From Eledone cirrhosa (taxonomy: Eukaryota > Mollusca > Cephalopoda > Octopoda > Eledonidae), in the NCBI GenBank assembly GCA_964016885.1, contig OZ024744.1, forward strand, positions 27,662,108 to 27,726,107: a stretch of 64,000 bases of DNA, given 5' to 3'. The translations under genes were made by a program, and so were the position numbers. This document shows positions 23,801-35,064 of the stretch, piece by piece. The notes under the pieces were generated by a model. It worked only from the letters and a program-made list of their open reading frames with translations, had not been told where the DNA came from and made no database searches. The first letter of the stretch is position 1, and each line of letters opens with the position of its first letter.

Positions 23801-25400
23801 TTGTCGCTGTTATCACTGTTATTGTCATTGTTGTTGTTGTCGCTGTTATCACTGTTATTGTCACTGTTGTTGTTGTTCTCGCTGTTATCACTGTTATTGT
23901 CACTGTTGTTGTTCTTCTCGCTGTTATCACTGTTATTGTCATTGTTGTTGTTGTTGTGTTCGCTGTTATAACTGTTATTGTCATTGTTGTTGTTGTTGTT
24001 GCTGTTATCACTGTTATTGTCACTGTTGTTGTTGTCGCTGGTATAACTGTTATTGTCACTGTTGTTTTTGTTGTTGTCGCTGTTATCACTGTTATTGTCA
24101 CTGTTGTTGTTGTCGCTGTTATAACTGTTATTCTCACTGTTGTTGTTGTTCTCGCTGTTATCACTGGTATTGACACTGTTGTTGTTTTTATTGTCGCTGT
24201 TATAACTGTTATTGTCACTGTTGTTATTGTTGTTGTCGCTGTTATAACTGTTATTGTCACTGTTGTTGTTGTTGTTCTCGCTGTTATCACTGTTATTGTC
24301 ATTGTTGTTGTTGTCGCTGTTATCACTGTTATTGTCATTGTTGTTGTTGTCGCTGTTATCACTGTTATTGTCACTGTTGTTGTTGTTCTCGCTGTTATCA
24401 CTGTTATTGTCACTGTTGTTGTTCTTCTCGCTGTTATCACTGTTATTGTCATTGTTGTTGTTGTTGTGTTCGCTGTTATAACTGTTATTGTCATTGTTGT
24501 TGTTGTTGTCGCTGTTATCACTGTTATTGTCACTGTTGTTGTTGGCGCTGGTATAACTGTTATTGTCACTGTTGTTTTTGTTGTTGTCGCTGTTATCACT
24601 GTTATTGTCACTGTTGTTGTTGTCGCTGTTATAACTGTTATTGTCATTGTTGTTGTTGTTGTCACTGTTATCACTGTTATTGTCACCGTTGTTGTTGTTC
24701 TCGCTGTTATCACTGTTATTGTCATTGTTGTTGTTGTTGTTGTCGCTGTTATCACTGTTATTGTCACTGTTGCTGTTGTTGTCGCTGTTATCTCTGTTAT
24801 TGTCATTGTTGTTGTCGCTGTTATAACTGTTATTGTCATTGTTGTTGTTGTTGATGCTATTATAACTGTTACTGTCATTGTTGTTGTTGTCGCTGTTATC
24901 ACTGTTATTTTCATTGTTGTTGTTGTCGCTGTTATCACTGTTATTTTCACTGTTGTTGTTGTTGTTGTCGCTGTTATCACTGTTATTGTCACTGTTGTTG
25001 TTGTTGTCGCTGTCATAACTGTTCTTTTCACTGTTGTTGTTGTTGTTGTTGTTGTCGCTGTTATAACTGTTATTGTCACTGTTGTTGTTGCTGTTATAAC
25101 TCTTATTGTCACTGTTGTTGTTGTCGCTGTTATCTCTGTTATTGTCACAGTTGTTGTTGTTGTCGCTGTTATAACTGTTATTGTCACTGTTGTTGTTGTT
25201 GCAGTCGGTGTTATAACTGTTATTGTCACTGCTGTTATTGTTGTTGTCGCTGTTATAACTGTTATTGTCACTGTTGTTGTTGTTGTTCTCGCTGTTATCA
25301 CTGTTATTGTCATTGTTGTTGTTGTCGCTGTTATCACTGTTATTGTCACTGTTGATGTTGTTCTCGCTGTTATCACTGTTATTGTCACTGTTGTTGTTCT
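20900..25400. repeat. 6.4-kb higher-order unit, copy 2, shortened by deletions
   Basis: Matches 14.47-20.9 kb in order, but the offset falls in steps: 6,434 up to 22,555; 5,798 at 22,841 (counterpart 17,043); 4,461 from 23,092 (counterpart 18,631 at a CTCGCATTTATC monomer); 4,458 at 25,013; and 4,386 at 25,204. The net losses are therefore 636, 1,337, 3 and 72 bp. The 1,337-bp loss is the only one not divisible by 3. The first removes the 435-bp duplication plus 201 bp. Confidence 0.8.
23648..24665. repeat. 510-bp nested tandem duplication
   Basis: Duplicate of the 507-bp pair at 19.19 kb. The GGTATTGACAC monomer recurs with GG at 23656 and 24166, 510 bp apart. The three-base difference from the upstream pair is one GTT triplet. 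An 18-monomer stretch is identical among 19793, 23744 and 24254. Confidence 0.8.
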
Positions 25401-26193
25401 TCTCGCTCTTATCACTGTTATTGTCATTGTTGTTGTTGTTGTGTTCGCTGTTATAACTGTTATTGTCATTGTTGTTCTTGTTGTTGTCGCTGTTATCACT
25501 GTTATTGTCACTGTTGTTGTCGCTGGTATAACTGTTATTGTCACTGTTGTTTTCGTTGTTGTCGCTGTTATCACTGTTATTGTCACTGTTGTTGTTGTCG
25601 CTGTTATAACTGTTAGTGTCACTGTTGTTGTTGTTCTCGCTGTTATCACTGTTATTGTCATTGTTGTTTTTGTCGCTGTTATCACTGTTATTGTCACTGT
25701 TGCTGTTGTTGTCGCTGTTATCTCTGTTATTGTCATTTTTTTTGTCGCTGTTATAACTGTTATTGTCATTGTTGTTGTTGTTGTTGCTGTTATAACTGTT
25801 ACTGTCATTGTTGTTGTTGTCGCTGTAATCACTGTTATTTTCAATGTTGTTGTTGTCGCTGTTATCACTGTTATTGTCACTGTTGTTGTTGTTGTTGTCG
25901 ATTTTATCACTGTTATTGTCACTGTTGTTGTTGTTGTTGTCGCTGTCATAACTGTTATTTTCACTGTTGTTGTTGTTGTTGTTGTTGTTGTTGCTGTTAT
26001 AACTGTTATTGTCACTGTTGTTGTCGCTGTTATAACTCTTATTGTCACTGTTGTTGTTGTCGCTGTTGTCATTGTTATTGTCATTGTTGTTGTTGTCGCT
26101 TTTATAAATGTTATTGTCATTGTAGTTGTTGTTGTCGCTGTTATAACTGTTATTGTCACTGTTGTTGTTGTTGCTGTCGGTGGTATAACTGTT
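25400..26193. repeat. Array segment at the junction of the left and right marker domains
   Basis: Ordinary monomers, with a variant TCATAACTGTTATTTTC at 25946 where the usual marker has GTTCTTTTC. The segment ends at the first ATTAGTTACTG phase break (26194). The left-domain phase break (ATTATTTT before TCTCGC) is not seen beyond 18.06 kb, and the right-domain one is not seen before 26.19 kb. This segment therefore marks a change of subfamily. Confidence 0.65.
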
Positions 26194-28460
26194 ATTAGTT
26201 ACTGTTGTTGTTGTTCTCGCTGTTACCACTGTTATTGTCAATGTTGTTGTTGTTGTCGCTGTTATAACTGTTATTGTCACTGTTGTTGTTGTCGCTGTTA
26301 TAACTCTTATTGTCACTGTTGTTGTTGTTGTTGTTGTCGTTGTTATCACTGTTATTGTCATTATTGTTATTGTCGCTGTTATCACTGTTATTGTCATTGT
26401 TGTTGTTGTTGTTGTCGCTGTTATCACTGTTGTTGTCACTGTTGTTGTTGTTGTCGCTTCTATAACTGTTATTGTCACTATTGCTGTTGTTGTTGTCGCT
26501 GTTATCACTCGTATTGTCATTGTTGTTGTCGCTGTTATCACTGTTATTGTCACTGTTGTTGTTCTGGCTGTTATCACTGGTATTGACACTGTTGTTGTTT
26601 TTATTGTCGCTGTTAGAACTGTTATTGTCACTGTTATTATTGTTGTTGTCGCTGTTATCACTGTTATTGTCACTGTTGTTGTTGTTGTTCTCGCTGTTGT
26701 CACTGTTATTGTCATTGTTGTTGTTGTCGCTGTTATCACTGTTATTGTCATTGTTGTTGTCGCTGTTATCACTGTTATTGTCACTGTTGTTGTTCTTCTC
26801 GCTGTTATCACTGTTATTGTCACTGTTGTTGTTCTTCTCGCTGTTATCACTGTTATTGTCGTTGTTGTTGTTGTGTTCGCTGTTATAACTGTTATTATCA
26901 TTGTTGTTGTTGTTGTTGTTGTCGCTGTTATCACTGTTATTGTCACTGTTGTTGTTGTCGCTGGTATAACTGTTATTGTCACTGTTGTTTTTGTTGTTGT
27001 CGCTGTTATCACTGTTATTGTCACTGTTGTTGTTGTCGCTGTTATCACTGTCATTGTCATTGTTGTTGTCGCTGTTATCACTGTTATTGTCACTGTTGTT
27101 GTTCCCGCTGTTATCACTGTTATTGTCACTGTTGCTGTTGTTGTCGCTGTTATCTCTGTTATTGTCATTGTTGTTGTCGCTGTTATAACTGTTATTGTCA
27201 TTGTTGTTGTTGTTGTTGTTGTTGTTGCTGTTATAACTGTTACTGTCATTGTTGTTGTTGTTGTCGCTGGTATCACTGTTATTTTCATTGTTGTTGTCGC
27301 TGTTATCACTGTTATTGTCACTCTTGTTGTTGTTGTCGCTGTTATCACTGTTATTGTCACTGTTGTTGTTGTTGTCACTGTTATAAATGTTATTGTCACT
27401 GTTGTCGTTGTTGTCGCTGTTATCACTGTTATTGTCACTGTTGTTGTTGTTGTTGTCGCTGTCATAACTGTTCTTTTCACTGTTGTTGTTGTTGTTGTTC
27501 TCGCTGTTATCACTGTTATTGTCACTGTTGTTGTCGCTGGTATCACTGTTATTGTCACTGTTGTTATTGTTGTTGTTGCTGTTATCACTGTTATTGTCAC
27601 TGTTGTAGTTGTTGTCGCTGTTATAACTGTTATTGTCACTGTTGTTGTTGTTGCTGTCGCTGTTATCACTGTTATTGTCATTGTTGTTGTTGTTGTCGCT
27701 GTTATCACTGTTATTGTCACTGTTGTTGTCGCTGTTATCACTGTTATTTTCATTGTTGTTGTTGTTGTTCTCTCTGTTATCACTGTTATTGTCACTGTTA
27801 TTGTCACTGTTGTTGTTGTTCTCGCTGTTATAACTGTTATTGTCACTGTTGTTGTTGTCGCTGTTATAACTGTTATTGTCACTGTTGTTGTTGTTGTCAC
27901 TGTTATCACTGTTATTGTCACTGTTGTTGTTGTTCTCGCTGTTATCACTGTTATTGTCATTGTTGTTGTTGTCGCTGTTATCACTGTTATTGTCACTGTT
28001 GTTGTTGTTGTCGCTGTTATCTCTGTTATTGTCATTGTTGTCGCTGTTATAACTGTTATTGTCATTATTGTTGTTGTTGTTGCTGTTATAACTGTTACTG
28101 TCATTGTTGTTGTTGTTGTCGCTGTTATCACTGTTATTTTCATTGTTGTTGTTGTCGCTGTTATCACTGTTATTGTCACTGTTGTTGTTGTTGTCGCTGT
28201 TATCACTGTTATTGTCACTGTTGTTGTTGTCACTGTTATAAATGTTATTGTCACTGTTGTCATTGTTGTCGCTGTTATCACTGTTATTGTCACTGTTGTT
28301 GTTGTTGTTGTCGCTGTCATAACTGTTCTTTTCACTGTTGTTGTTGTTGTTCTCGCTGTTATCACTGTTATTGTCACTGTTGTTGTCGCTGTTATCATTG
28401 TTATTGTCACTGTTGTTATTGTTGTTGTTGCTGTTATCACTGTTATTGTCACTGTTGTAG

Positions 28461-30881
28461 TTGTTGTCGCTGTTTTTAACTGTTATTGTCACTGTTGTTG
28501 TTGTTGCTGTCGCTGTTATCACTGTTATTGTCATTGTTGTTGTTGTTGTTCTCTCTGTTATCACTGTTATTGTCACTGTTATTGTCACTGTTGTGGTTGT
28601 TCTCGCTGTTATAATTGTTATTGTGACTGTTGTTGTTGTCGCTGTTATAACTGTTATTGTTATTGTTGTTGTTGTTGTCGCTGTTATCACTGTTATTAAC
28701 ACTGTTGTTGTTGTTGTTCTCGCTGTTATCACTGGTATTGACACAGTTGTTGTTGTTGTTGCCGCTGTTATAACTGTTATTGTCTCTGTTCATGTTGTTG
28801 TTGTCGTTGTTATAACTGTTATTATCACTGTTGTTGTTGTCGCTGTTATAACTCTTATTGTCACTGTTGTTGTTGTTGTCGTCGTTGTTATCACTGTTAT
28901 TGTCATTATTGTTGTTGTCGCTGTTATCACTGTTATTGTCATTGTTGTTGTTGTTGTCGCTGTTATCACTGTTATTGTCCCTGTTGTTGTTGTCGCTGTT
29001 ATAAATGTTATTGTCACTATTGCTCTTGTTGTGTTCGCTCTTATCACTCTTATTGTCATTGCTGTTGTTGTTCTCGCTGCTATCCCTGTTATTGTCATTG
29101 TTGTTGTTGTTGTTGTACTCGCTGTTATCACTGTTATTGTCATTGGTGTTGTTGTTGTCGCTATTATCACTGTTATTGTCACTGTTGTTGTTGTCGCTGT
29201 TATAAATGTTATTGTCACTATTGCTCTTGTTGTGTTCGCTCTTATCACTCTTATTGTCATTGCTGTTGTTGTTGTCGCTGTTATCACTGTTATTTTCATT
29301 GTTTTTGTTGTTGTCGCTGTTATAACTGTTATTGTCGCTGTTATAACTGTTATTGTCGCTGTTATAACTGTTATTGTCGCTGTTATAACTGTTATTGTCA
29401 TTGTTGTTGTTGTCGCTGTTATCACTGTTATTGACACTGTTGTTGCTGTTGTTCTCGCTGTTATCACTGTTATTGTCACTGTTGTTGTTGTTGTTCTCGC
29501 TGTTACCACTGTTATTGTCAATGTTGTTGTTGTTGTAGCTGTTATAACTGTTATTGTCACTGTTGTTGTTGTCGCTCTTATAACTCTTATTGTCACTGTT
29601 GTTGTTGTTGTCGTTGTTATCACTGTTATTGTCATTATTGTTATTGTCACTGTTATCACGGTTATTGTCATTGTTATTGTTGTTGTTGTCGTCGCTGTTA
29701 TCACTTTTATTGTCACTGTTTTTGTTGTTGTCGCTTCTATAACTGTTATTGTCACTATTGTTGTTGTTGTCGCTTTATCACTGTTATTGTCACTGTTATT
29801 GTTCTCGCTGTTATAACTGTTATTCTCACTGTTGTTGTTGTTCTCGCTGTTATCACTGGTATTGACACTGTTGTTGTTTGTATTGTCGCTGTTATAACTG
29901 TTATTGTCACTGTTGTTATTGTTGTTGTCGCTGTTATAACTGTTATTGTCACTGTTGTTGTTGTTCTTCTCGCTGTTATCACTGTTATTGTCATTGTTGT
30001 TGTTGTCGCTGTTATCACTGTTATTGTCACTGTTGTTGTTGTTCTCGCTGTTATCACTGTTATTGTCACTGTTGTTGTTGTTCTCGCTGTTATCACTGTT
30101 ATTGTCATTGTTGTTGTTGTTGTGTTCGCTGTTATAACTGTTATTGTCATTGTTGTTGTTGTTGTCGCTGTTATCACTGTTATTGTCACTGTTGTTGTTG
30201 TCGCTGGTATAACTGTTATTGTCACTGTTGTTTTTGTTGTTGTCGCTGTTATCACTGTTATTGTCACTGTTGTTGTTGTCGCTGTTATAACTGTTATTGT
30301 CATTGTTGTTGTTGTTGTCACTGTTATCACTGTTATTGTCACTGTTGTTGTTGTTCTCGCTGTTATCACTGTTATTTTCATTGTTGTTGTTGTCGCTGTT
30401 ATCACTGTTATTGTCACTGTTGCTGTTGTTGTCGCTGTTATCTCTGTTATTGTCATTGTTGTTGTCGCTGTTATAACTGTTATTGTCATTGTTGTTGATG
30501 CTGTTATAACTGTTACTGTCATTGTTGTTGTTGTTGTCGCTGTTATCACTGTTATTTTCATTGTTGTTGTTGTCGCTGTTATCACTGTTATTGTCACTGT
30601 TGTTGTTGTTGTCGCTGTTATCACTGTTATTGTCACTGTTGTTGTTGTTGTCACTGTTATAAATGTTATTGTCACTGTTGTCATTGTTGTCGCTGTTATC
30701 ACTGTTATTGTCACTGTTGTTGTTGTTGTTGTCGCTGTCATAACTGTTCTTTTCACTGTTGTTGTTGTTGTTCTCGCTGTTATCACTGTTATTGTCACTG
30801 TTGTTGTCGCTGTTATCATTGTTATTGTCACTGTTGTTATTGTTGTTGTTGCTGTTATCACTGTTATTGTCACTGTTGTAG
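28461..30881. repeat. Copy 1 of a ~2.42-kb tandem pair
   Basis: Begins just before the phase break GCTGTTTTTAAC (28469), which recurs at 30890. Compared with copy 2 it has 12 extra bp (one additional ATT GTC ACT GTT) near 28.58 kb. It lacks 156 bp between two GTTCTCGCTG monomers near 28.71 kb. It carries four instead of three 21-bp units and one extra GTT near 29.11 kb. Together these account for the offset moving 2,421, 2,409, 2,565, 2,544, 2,541. Confidence 0.85.
29313..29396. repeat. 21-bp micro-array, four copies
   Basis: Four perfect copies of GTC GCT GTT ATA followed by ACT GTT ATT start at 29313, 29334, 29355 and 29376. The GTT run and the GTC ACT end of the monomer are missing, so this is the shortest monomer form in the window. 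The matching place in the next 2.4-kb copy has three. Confidence 0.92.
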
Positions 30882-33300
30882 TTGTTGTCGCTGTTTTTAA
30901 CTGTTATTGTCACTGTTGTTGTTGTTGCTGTCGCTGTTATCACTGTTATTGTCATTGTTGTTGTTGTTGTTCTCTCTGTTATCACTGTTATTGTCACTGT
31001 TGTGGTTGTTCTCGCTGTTATAATTGTTATTGTGACTGTTGTTGTTGTCGCTGTTATAACTGTTATTGTTATTGTTGTTGTTGTTGTCGCTGTTATCACT
31101 GTTATTAACACTGTTGTTGTTGTTGTTCTCGCTGTTATCACTGTTATTGTCACTGTTGTTGTTGTTGTCGCTGTTATAACTGTTATTGTCACTGTTGTTG
31201 TTGCTGTTGTCGCTGTCATAACTCTTATTGTCACTGTTGTTGTTGTTGTCGTTGGTATCACTGTTATTGTCATTATTGTTGTTCTCGCTGTTATCACTGG
31301 TATTGACACAGTTGTTGTTGTTGTTGCCGCTGTTATAACTGTTATTGTCTCTGTTGATGTTGTTGTTGTCGTTGTTATAACTGTTATTATCACTGTTGTT
31401 GTTGTCGCTGTTATAACTCTTATTGTCACTGTTGTTGTTGTTGTCGTCGTTGTTATCACTGTTATTGTCATTATTGTTGTTGTCGCTGTTATCACTGTTA
31501 TTGTCATTGTTGTTGTTGTTGTCGCTGTTATCACTGTTATTGTCCCTGTTGTTGTTGTCGCTGTTATAAATGTTATTGTCACTATTGCTCTTGTTGTGTT
31601 CGCTCTTATCACTCTTATTGTCATTGCTGTTGTTGTTCTCGCTGCTATCCCTGTTATTGTCATTGTTGTTGTTGTTGTACTCGCTGTTATCACTGTTATT
31701 GTCATTGGTGTTGTTGTTGTCGCTATTATCACTGTTATTGTCACTGTTGTTGTTGTCGCTGTTATAAATGTTATTGTCACTATTGCTCTTGTTGTGTTCG
31801 CTCTTATCACTCTTATTGTCATTGCTGTTGTTGTTGTCGCTGTTATCACTGTTATTTTCATTGTTTTTGTTGTTGTCGCTGTTATAACTGTTATTGTCGC
31901 TGTTATAACTGTTATTGTCGCTGTTATAACTGTTATTGTCATTGTTGTTGTTGTCGCTGTTATCACTGTTATTGACACTGTTGTTGCTGTTGTTCTCGCT
32001 GTTATCACTGTTATTGTCACTGTTGTTGTTGTTGTTCTCGCTGTTACCACTGTTATTGTCAATGTTGTTGTTGTTGTAGCTGTTATAACTGTTATTGTCA
32101 CTGTTGTTGTTGTCGCTCTTATAACTCTTATTGTCACTGTTGTTGTTGTTGTCGTTGTTATCACTGTTATTGTCATTATTGTTATTGTCACTGTTATCAC
32201 GGTTATTGTCATTGTTATTGTTGTTGTTGTCGTCGCTGTTATCACTTTTATTGTCACTGTTTTTGTTGTTGTCGCTTCTATAACTGTTATTGTCACTATT
32301 GTTGTTGTTGTCGCTTTATCACTGTTATTGTCACTGTTATTGTTCTCGCTGTTATAACTGTTATTCTCACTGTTGTTGTTGTTCTCGCTGTTATCACTGG
32401 TATTGACACTGTTGTTGTTTGTATTGTCGCTGTTATAACTGTTATTGTCACTGTTGTTATTGTTGTTGTCGCTGTTATAACTGTTATTGTCACTGTTGTT
32501 GTTGTTGTTCTCGCTGTTATCACTGTTATTGTCATTGTTGTTGTTGTCGCTGTTATCACTGTTATTGTCACTGTTGTTGTTGTTCTCGCTGTTATCACTG
32601 TTATTGTCACTGTTGTTGTTGTTCTCGCTGTTATCACTGTTATTGTCATTGTTGTTGTTGTTGTGTTCGCTGTTATAACTGTTATTGTCATTGTTGTTGT
32701 TGTTGTCGCTGTTATCACTGTTATTGTCACTGTTGTTGTTGTCGCTGGTATAACTGTTATTGTCACTGTTGTTTTTGTTGTTGTCGCTGTTATCACTGTT
32801 ATTGTCACTGTTGTTGTTGTCGCTGTTATAACTGTTATTGTCATTGTTGTTGTTGTTGTCACTGTTATCACTGTTATTGTCACTGTTGTTGTTGTTCTCG
32901 CTGTTATCACTGTTATTTTCATTGTTGTTGTTGTCGCTGTTATCACTGTTATTGTCACTGTTGCTGTTGTTGTCGCTGTTATCTCTGTTATTGTCATTGT
33001 TGTTGTCGCTGTTATAACTGTTATTGTCATTGTTGTTGATGCTGTTATAACTGTTACTGTCATTGTTGTTGTTGTTGTCGCTGTTATCACTGTTATTTTC
33101 ATTGTTGTTGTTGTCGCTGTTATCACTGTTATTGTCACTGTTGTTGTTGTTGTCGCTGTTATCACTGTTATTGTCACTGTTGTTGTTGTTGTCACTGTTA
33201 TAAATGTAATAGTCACTGTTGTCGTTGTTGTCGCTGTTATCACTGTTATTGTCACTGTTGTTGTTGTTGTCGCTGTCATAACTGTTCTTTTCACTGTTGT
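30882..33300. repeat. Copy 2 of the ~2.42-kb tandem pair
   Basis: Matches 28,461-30,770. Shared rare features are GCTGTTTTTAAC (30890), GCTGCTATCCC (31641, counterpart 29076), GTCGCTTTATCAC (32310, counterpart 29769) and a TTGATGCTG monomer near 33.04 kb. Similarity ends near 33.3 kb, after the TCATAACTGTTCTTTTCA marker at 33276. Confidence 0.85.
31875..31937. repeat. 21-bp micro-array, three copies
   Basis: Three perfect 21-bp copies start at 31875, 31896 and 31917. The flanks are the same as in the four-copy version at 29313: TTTTTGTTGTTGTC before and GTCATTG after. Confidence 0.92.
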
Positions 33301-34018
33301 TGTTGTTGTTGTCGCTGTTATAACTGTTATTGTCACTGTTGTTGTCGCTGTTATAACTCTTATTGTCACTGTTGTTGTTGTTGTCGCTGTTATCACTGTT
33401 ATTGTCACAGTTGTTGTTGTCGCTGTTATCATTGTTATTGTCATTGTCGTTGTTGTCGCTTTTATAACTGTTATTGTCATTATTGTTGTTGTTGTCGCTG
33501 TTATAACTGTTATTGTCACTGTTGTTGTTGCTGTCGGTGTTATAACTGTTATTGTCACTGTTGTTATTGTTGTAGTCGCTGTTATAACTGTTATTGTCAC
33601 TGTTGTTGTTGTTGTTCTCGCTGTTATCACTGTTATTGTCATTGTTGTTGTTGTCGCTGTTATCACTGTTATTGTCACTGTTGTTGTTGTTCTCGCTGTT
33701 ATCACTGTTATTGTCACTGTTGTTGTTCTTCTTCTCGCTGTTATCACTGTTATTGTCATTGTTGTTGTTGTGTTCGCTGTTATAACTGTTATTGTCATTG
33801 TTGTTGTTGTTGTTGTCGCTGTTATAACTGTTATTGTCACTGTTGTTGTCGCTGTTATCACTGTTATTGTCACAGTTGTTGTTGTCGCTGTTGTCATTGT
33901 TATTGTCATTGTTGTTGTTGTCGCTTTTATAAATGTTATTGTCATTGTAGTTGTTGTTGTCGCTGTTATAACTGTTATTGTCACTGTTGTTGTTGTTGCT
34001 GTCGGTGTTATAACTGTT

Positions 34019-35032
34019 ATTAGTTACTGTTGTTGTTGTTGTTCTCGCTGTTACCACTGTTATTGTCAATGTTGTTGTTGTTGTCGCTGTTATAACTGTT
34101 ATTGTCACTGTTGTTGTTGTTGTCGCTGTTATAACTCTTATTGTCACTGTTGTTGTTGTTGTTGTCGCTGTTATCACTGTTATTGTCATTGTTGTTGTTG
34201 TTGTTGTCGCTGTTATCACTGTTGTTGTCACTGTTGTTGTTGTTGTCGCTTCTATAACTGTTATTGTCACTATTGCTGTTGTTGTTGTCGCTGTTATCAC
34301 TCGTATTGTCATTGTTGTTGTCGCTGTTTTCACTGTTATTGTCACTGTTGTTGTTCTCGCTGTTATAACTGTTATTCTCACTGTTGTTGTTCTGGCTGTT
34401 ATCACTGGTATTGACACTGTTGTTGTTTTTATTGTCGCTGTTAGAACTGTTATTGTCACTGTTATTATTGTTGTTGTCGCTGTTATCACTGTTATTGTCA
34501 CTGTTGTTGTTGTTGTTCTCGCTGTTATCACTGTTATTGTCATTGTTGTTGTTGTCGCTGTTATCACTGTTATTGTCATTGTTGTTGTCGCTGTTATCAC
34601 TATTATTGTCACTGTTGTTGTTCTTCTCGCTGTTATCACTGTTATTGTCACTGTTGTTGTTCTTCTCGCTGTTATCACTGTTATTGTCGTTGTTGTTGTT
34701 GTGTTCGCTGTTATAACTGTTATTATCATTGTTGTTGTTGTTGTTGTTGTCGCTGTTATCACTGTTATTGTCACTGTTGTTGTTGTCGCTGGTATAACTG
34801 TTATTGTCACTGTTGTTTTTGTTGTTGTCGCTGTTATCACTGTTATTGTCACTGTTGTTGTTGTCGCTGTTATAACTGTTATTGTCACTGTTGTTGTTGT
34901 CACTGTTATCACTGTTATTGTCACTGTTGTTGTTGTTCCCGCTGTTATCACTGTTATTGTCACTGTTGCTGTTGTTGTCGCTGTTATCTCTGTTATTGTC
35001 ATTGTTGTTGTCGCTGGTATAACTGTTATTGT

Positions 35033-35064
<32 letters not shown>

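Larger units (their letters stand above)
26194..34018. repeat. Higher-order block bounded by ATTAGTTACTG (7.8 kb)
   Basis: Runs from the first to the second ATTAGTTACTG. Its left third (26.2-28.7 kb) recurs at 34.0-36.5 kb with offsets 7,825-7,828: a GCTGTTTTTAAC monomer at 28469/36297 and an ATTAACAC monomer at 28695/36523. The block is long because it contains an internal tandem pair of about 2.4 kb (28,461 and 30,882). Confidence 0.78.

Noticed and set aside
18436..26586. Plus-strand open frame of 2,716 codons, hydrophobic, could be mistaken for a giant membrane protein
   Set aside because: The hydrophobicity follows from GTT, ATT, ATC and GCT triplets. There is no helix/loop pattern beyond the monomer period, and it ends where the ATTAGTTACTG phase break sends it into the C/R/Y/H frame.
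14650..28452. Minus-strand open frame of 4,600 codons, partly T-rich and partly N/S/D-rich, resembling asparagine-rich proteins
   Set aside because: The change of composition along it comes from array frameshifts between two frames that are both stop-free. A real protein gene would not keep two minus and two plus frames open at once.
29878..30498. C/Y/H-rich frame with regular Cys and His, superficially like metal-binding repeats
   Set aside because: The Cys and His spacing is the monomer itself read as TGT, TAT and CAC. There is no finger-type spacing and the pattern holds in any stretch of the array in that frame.
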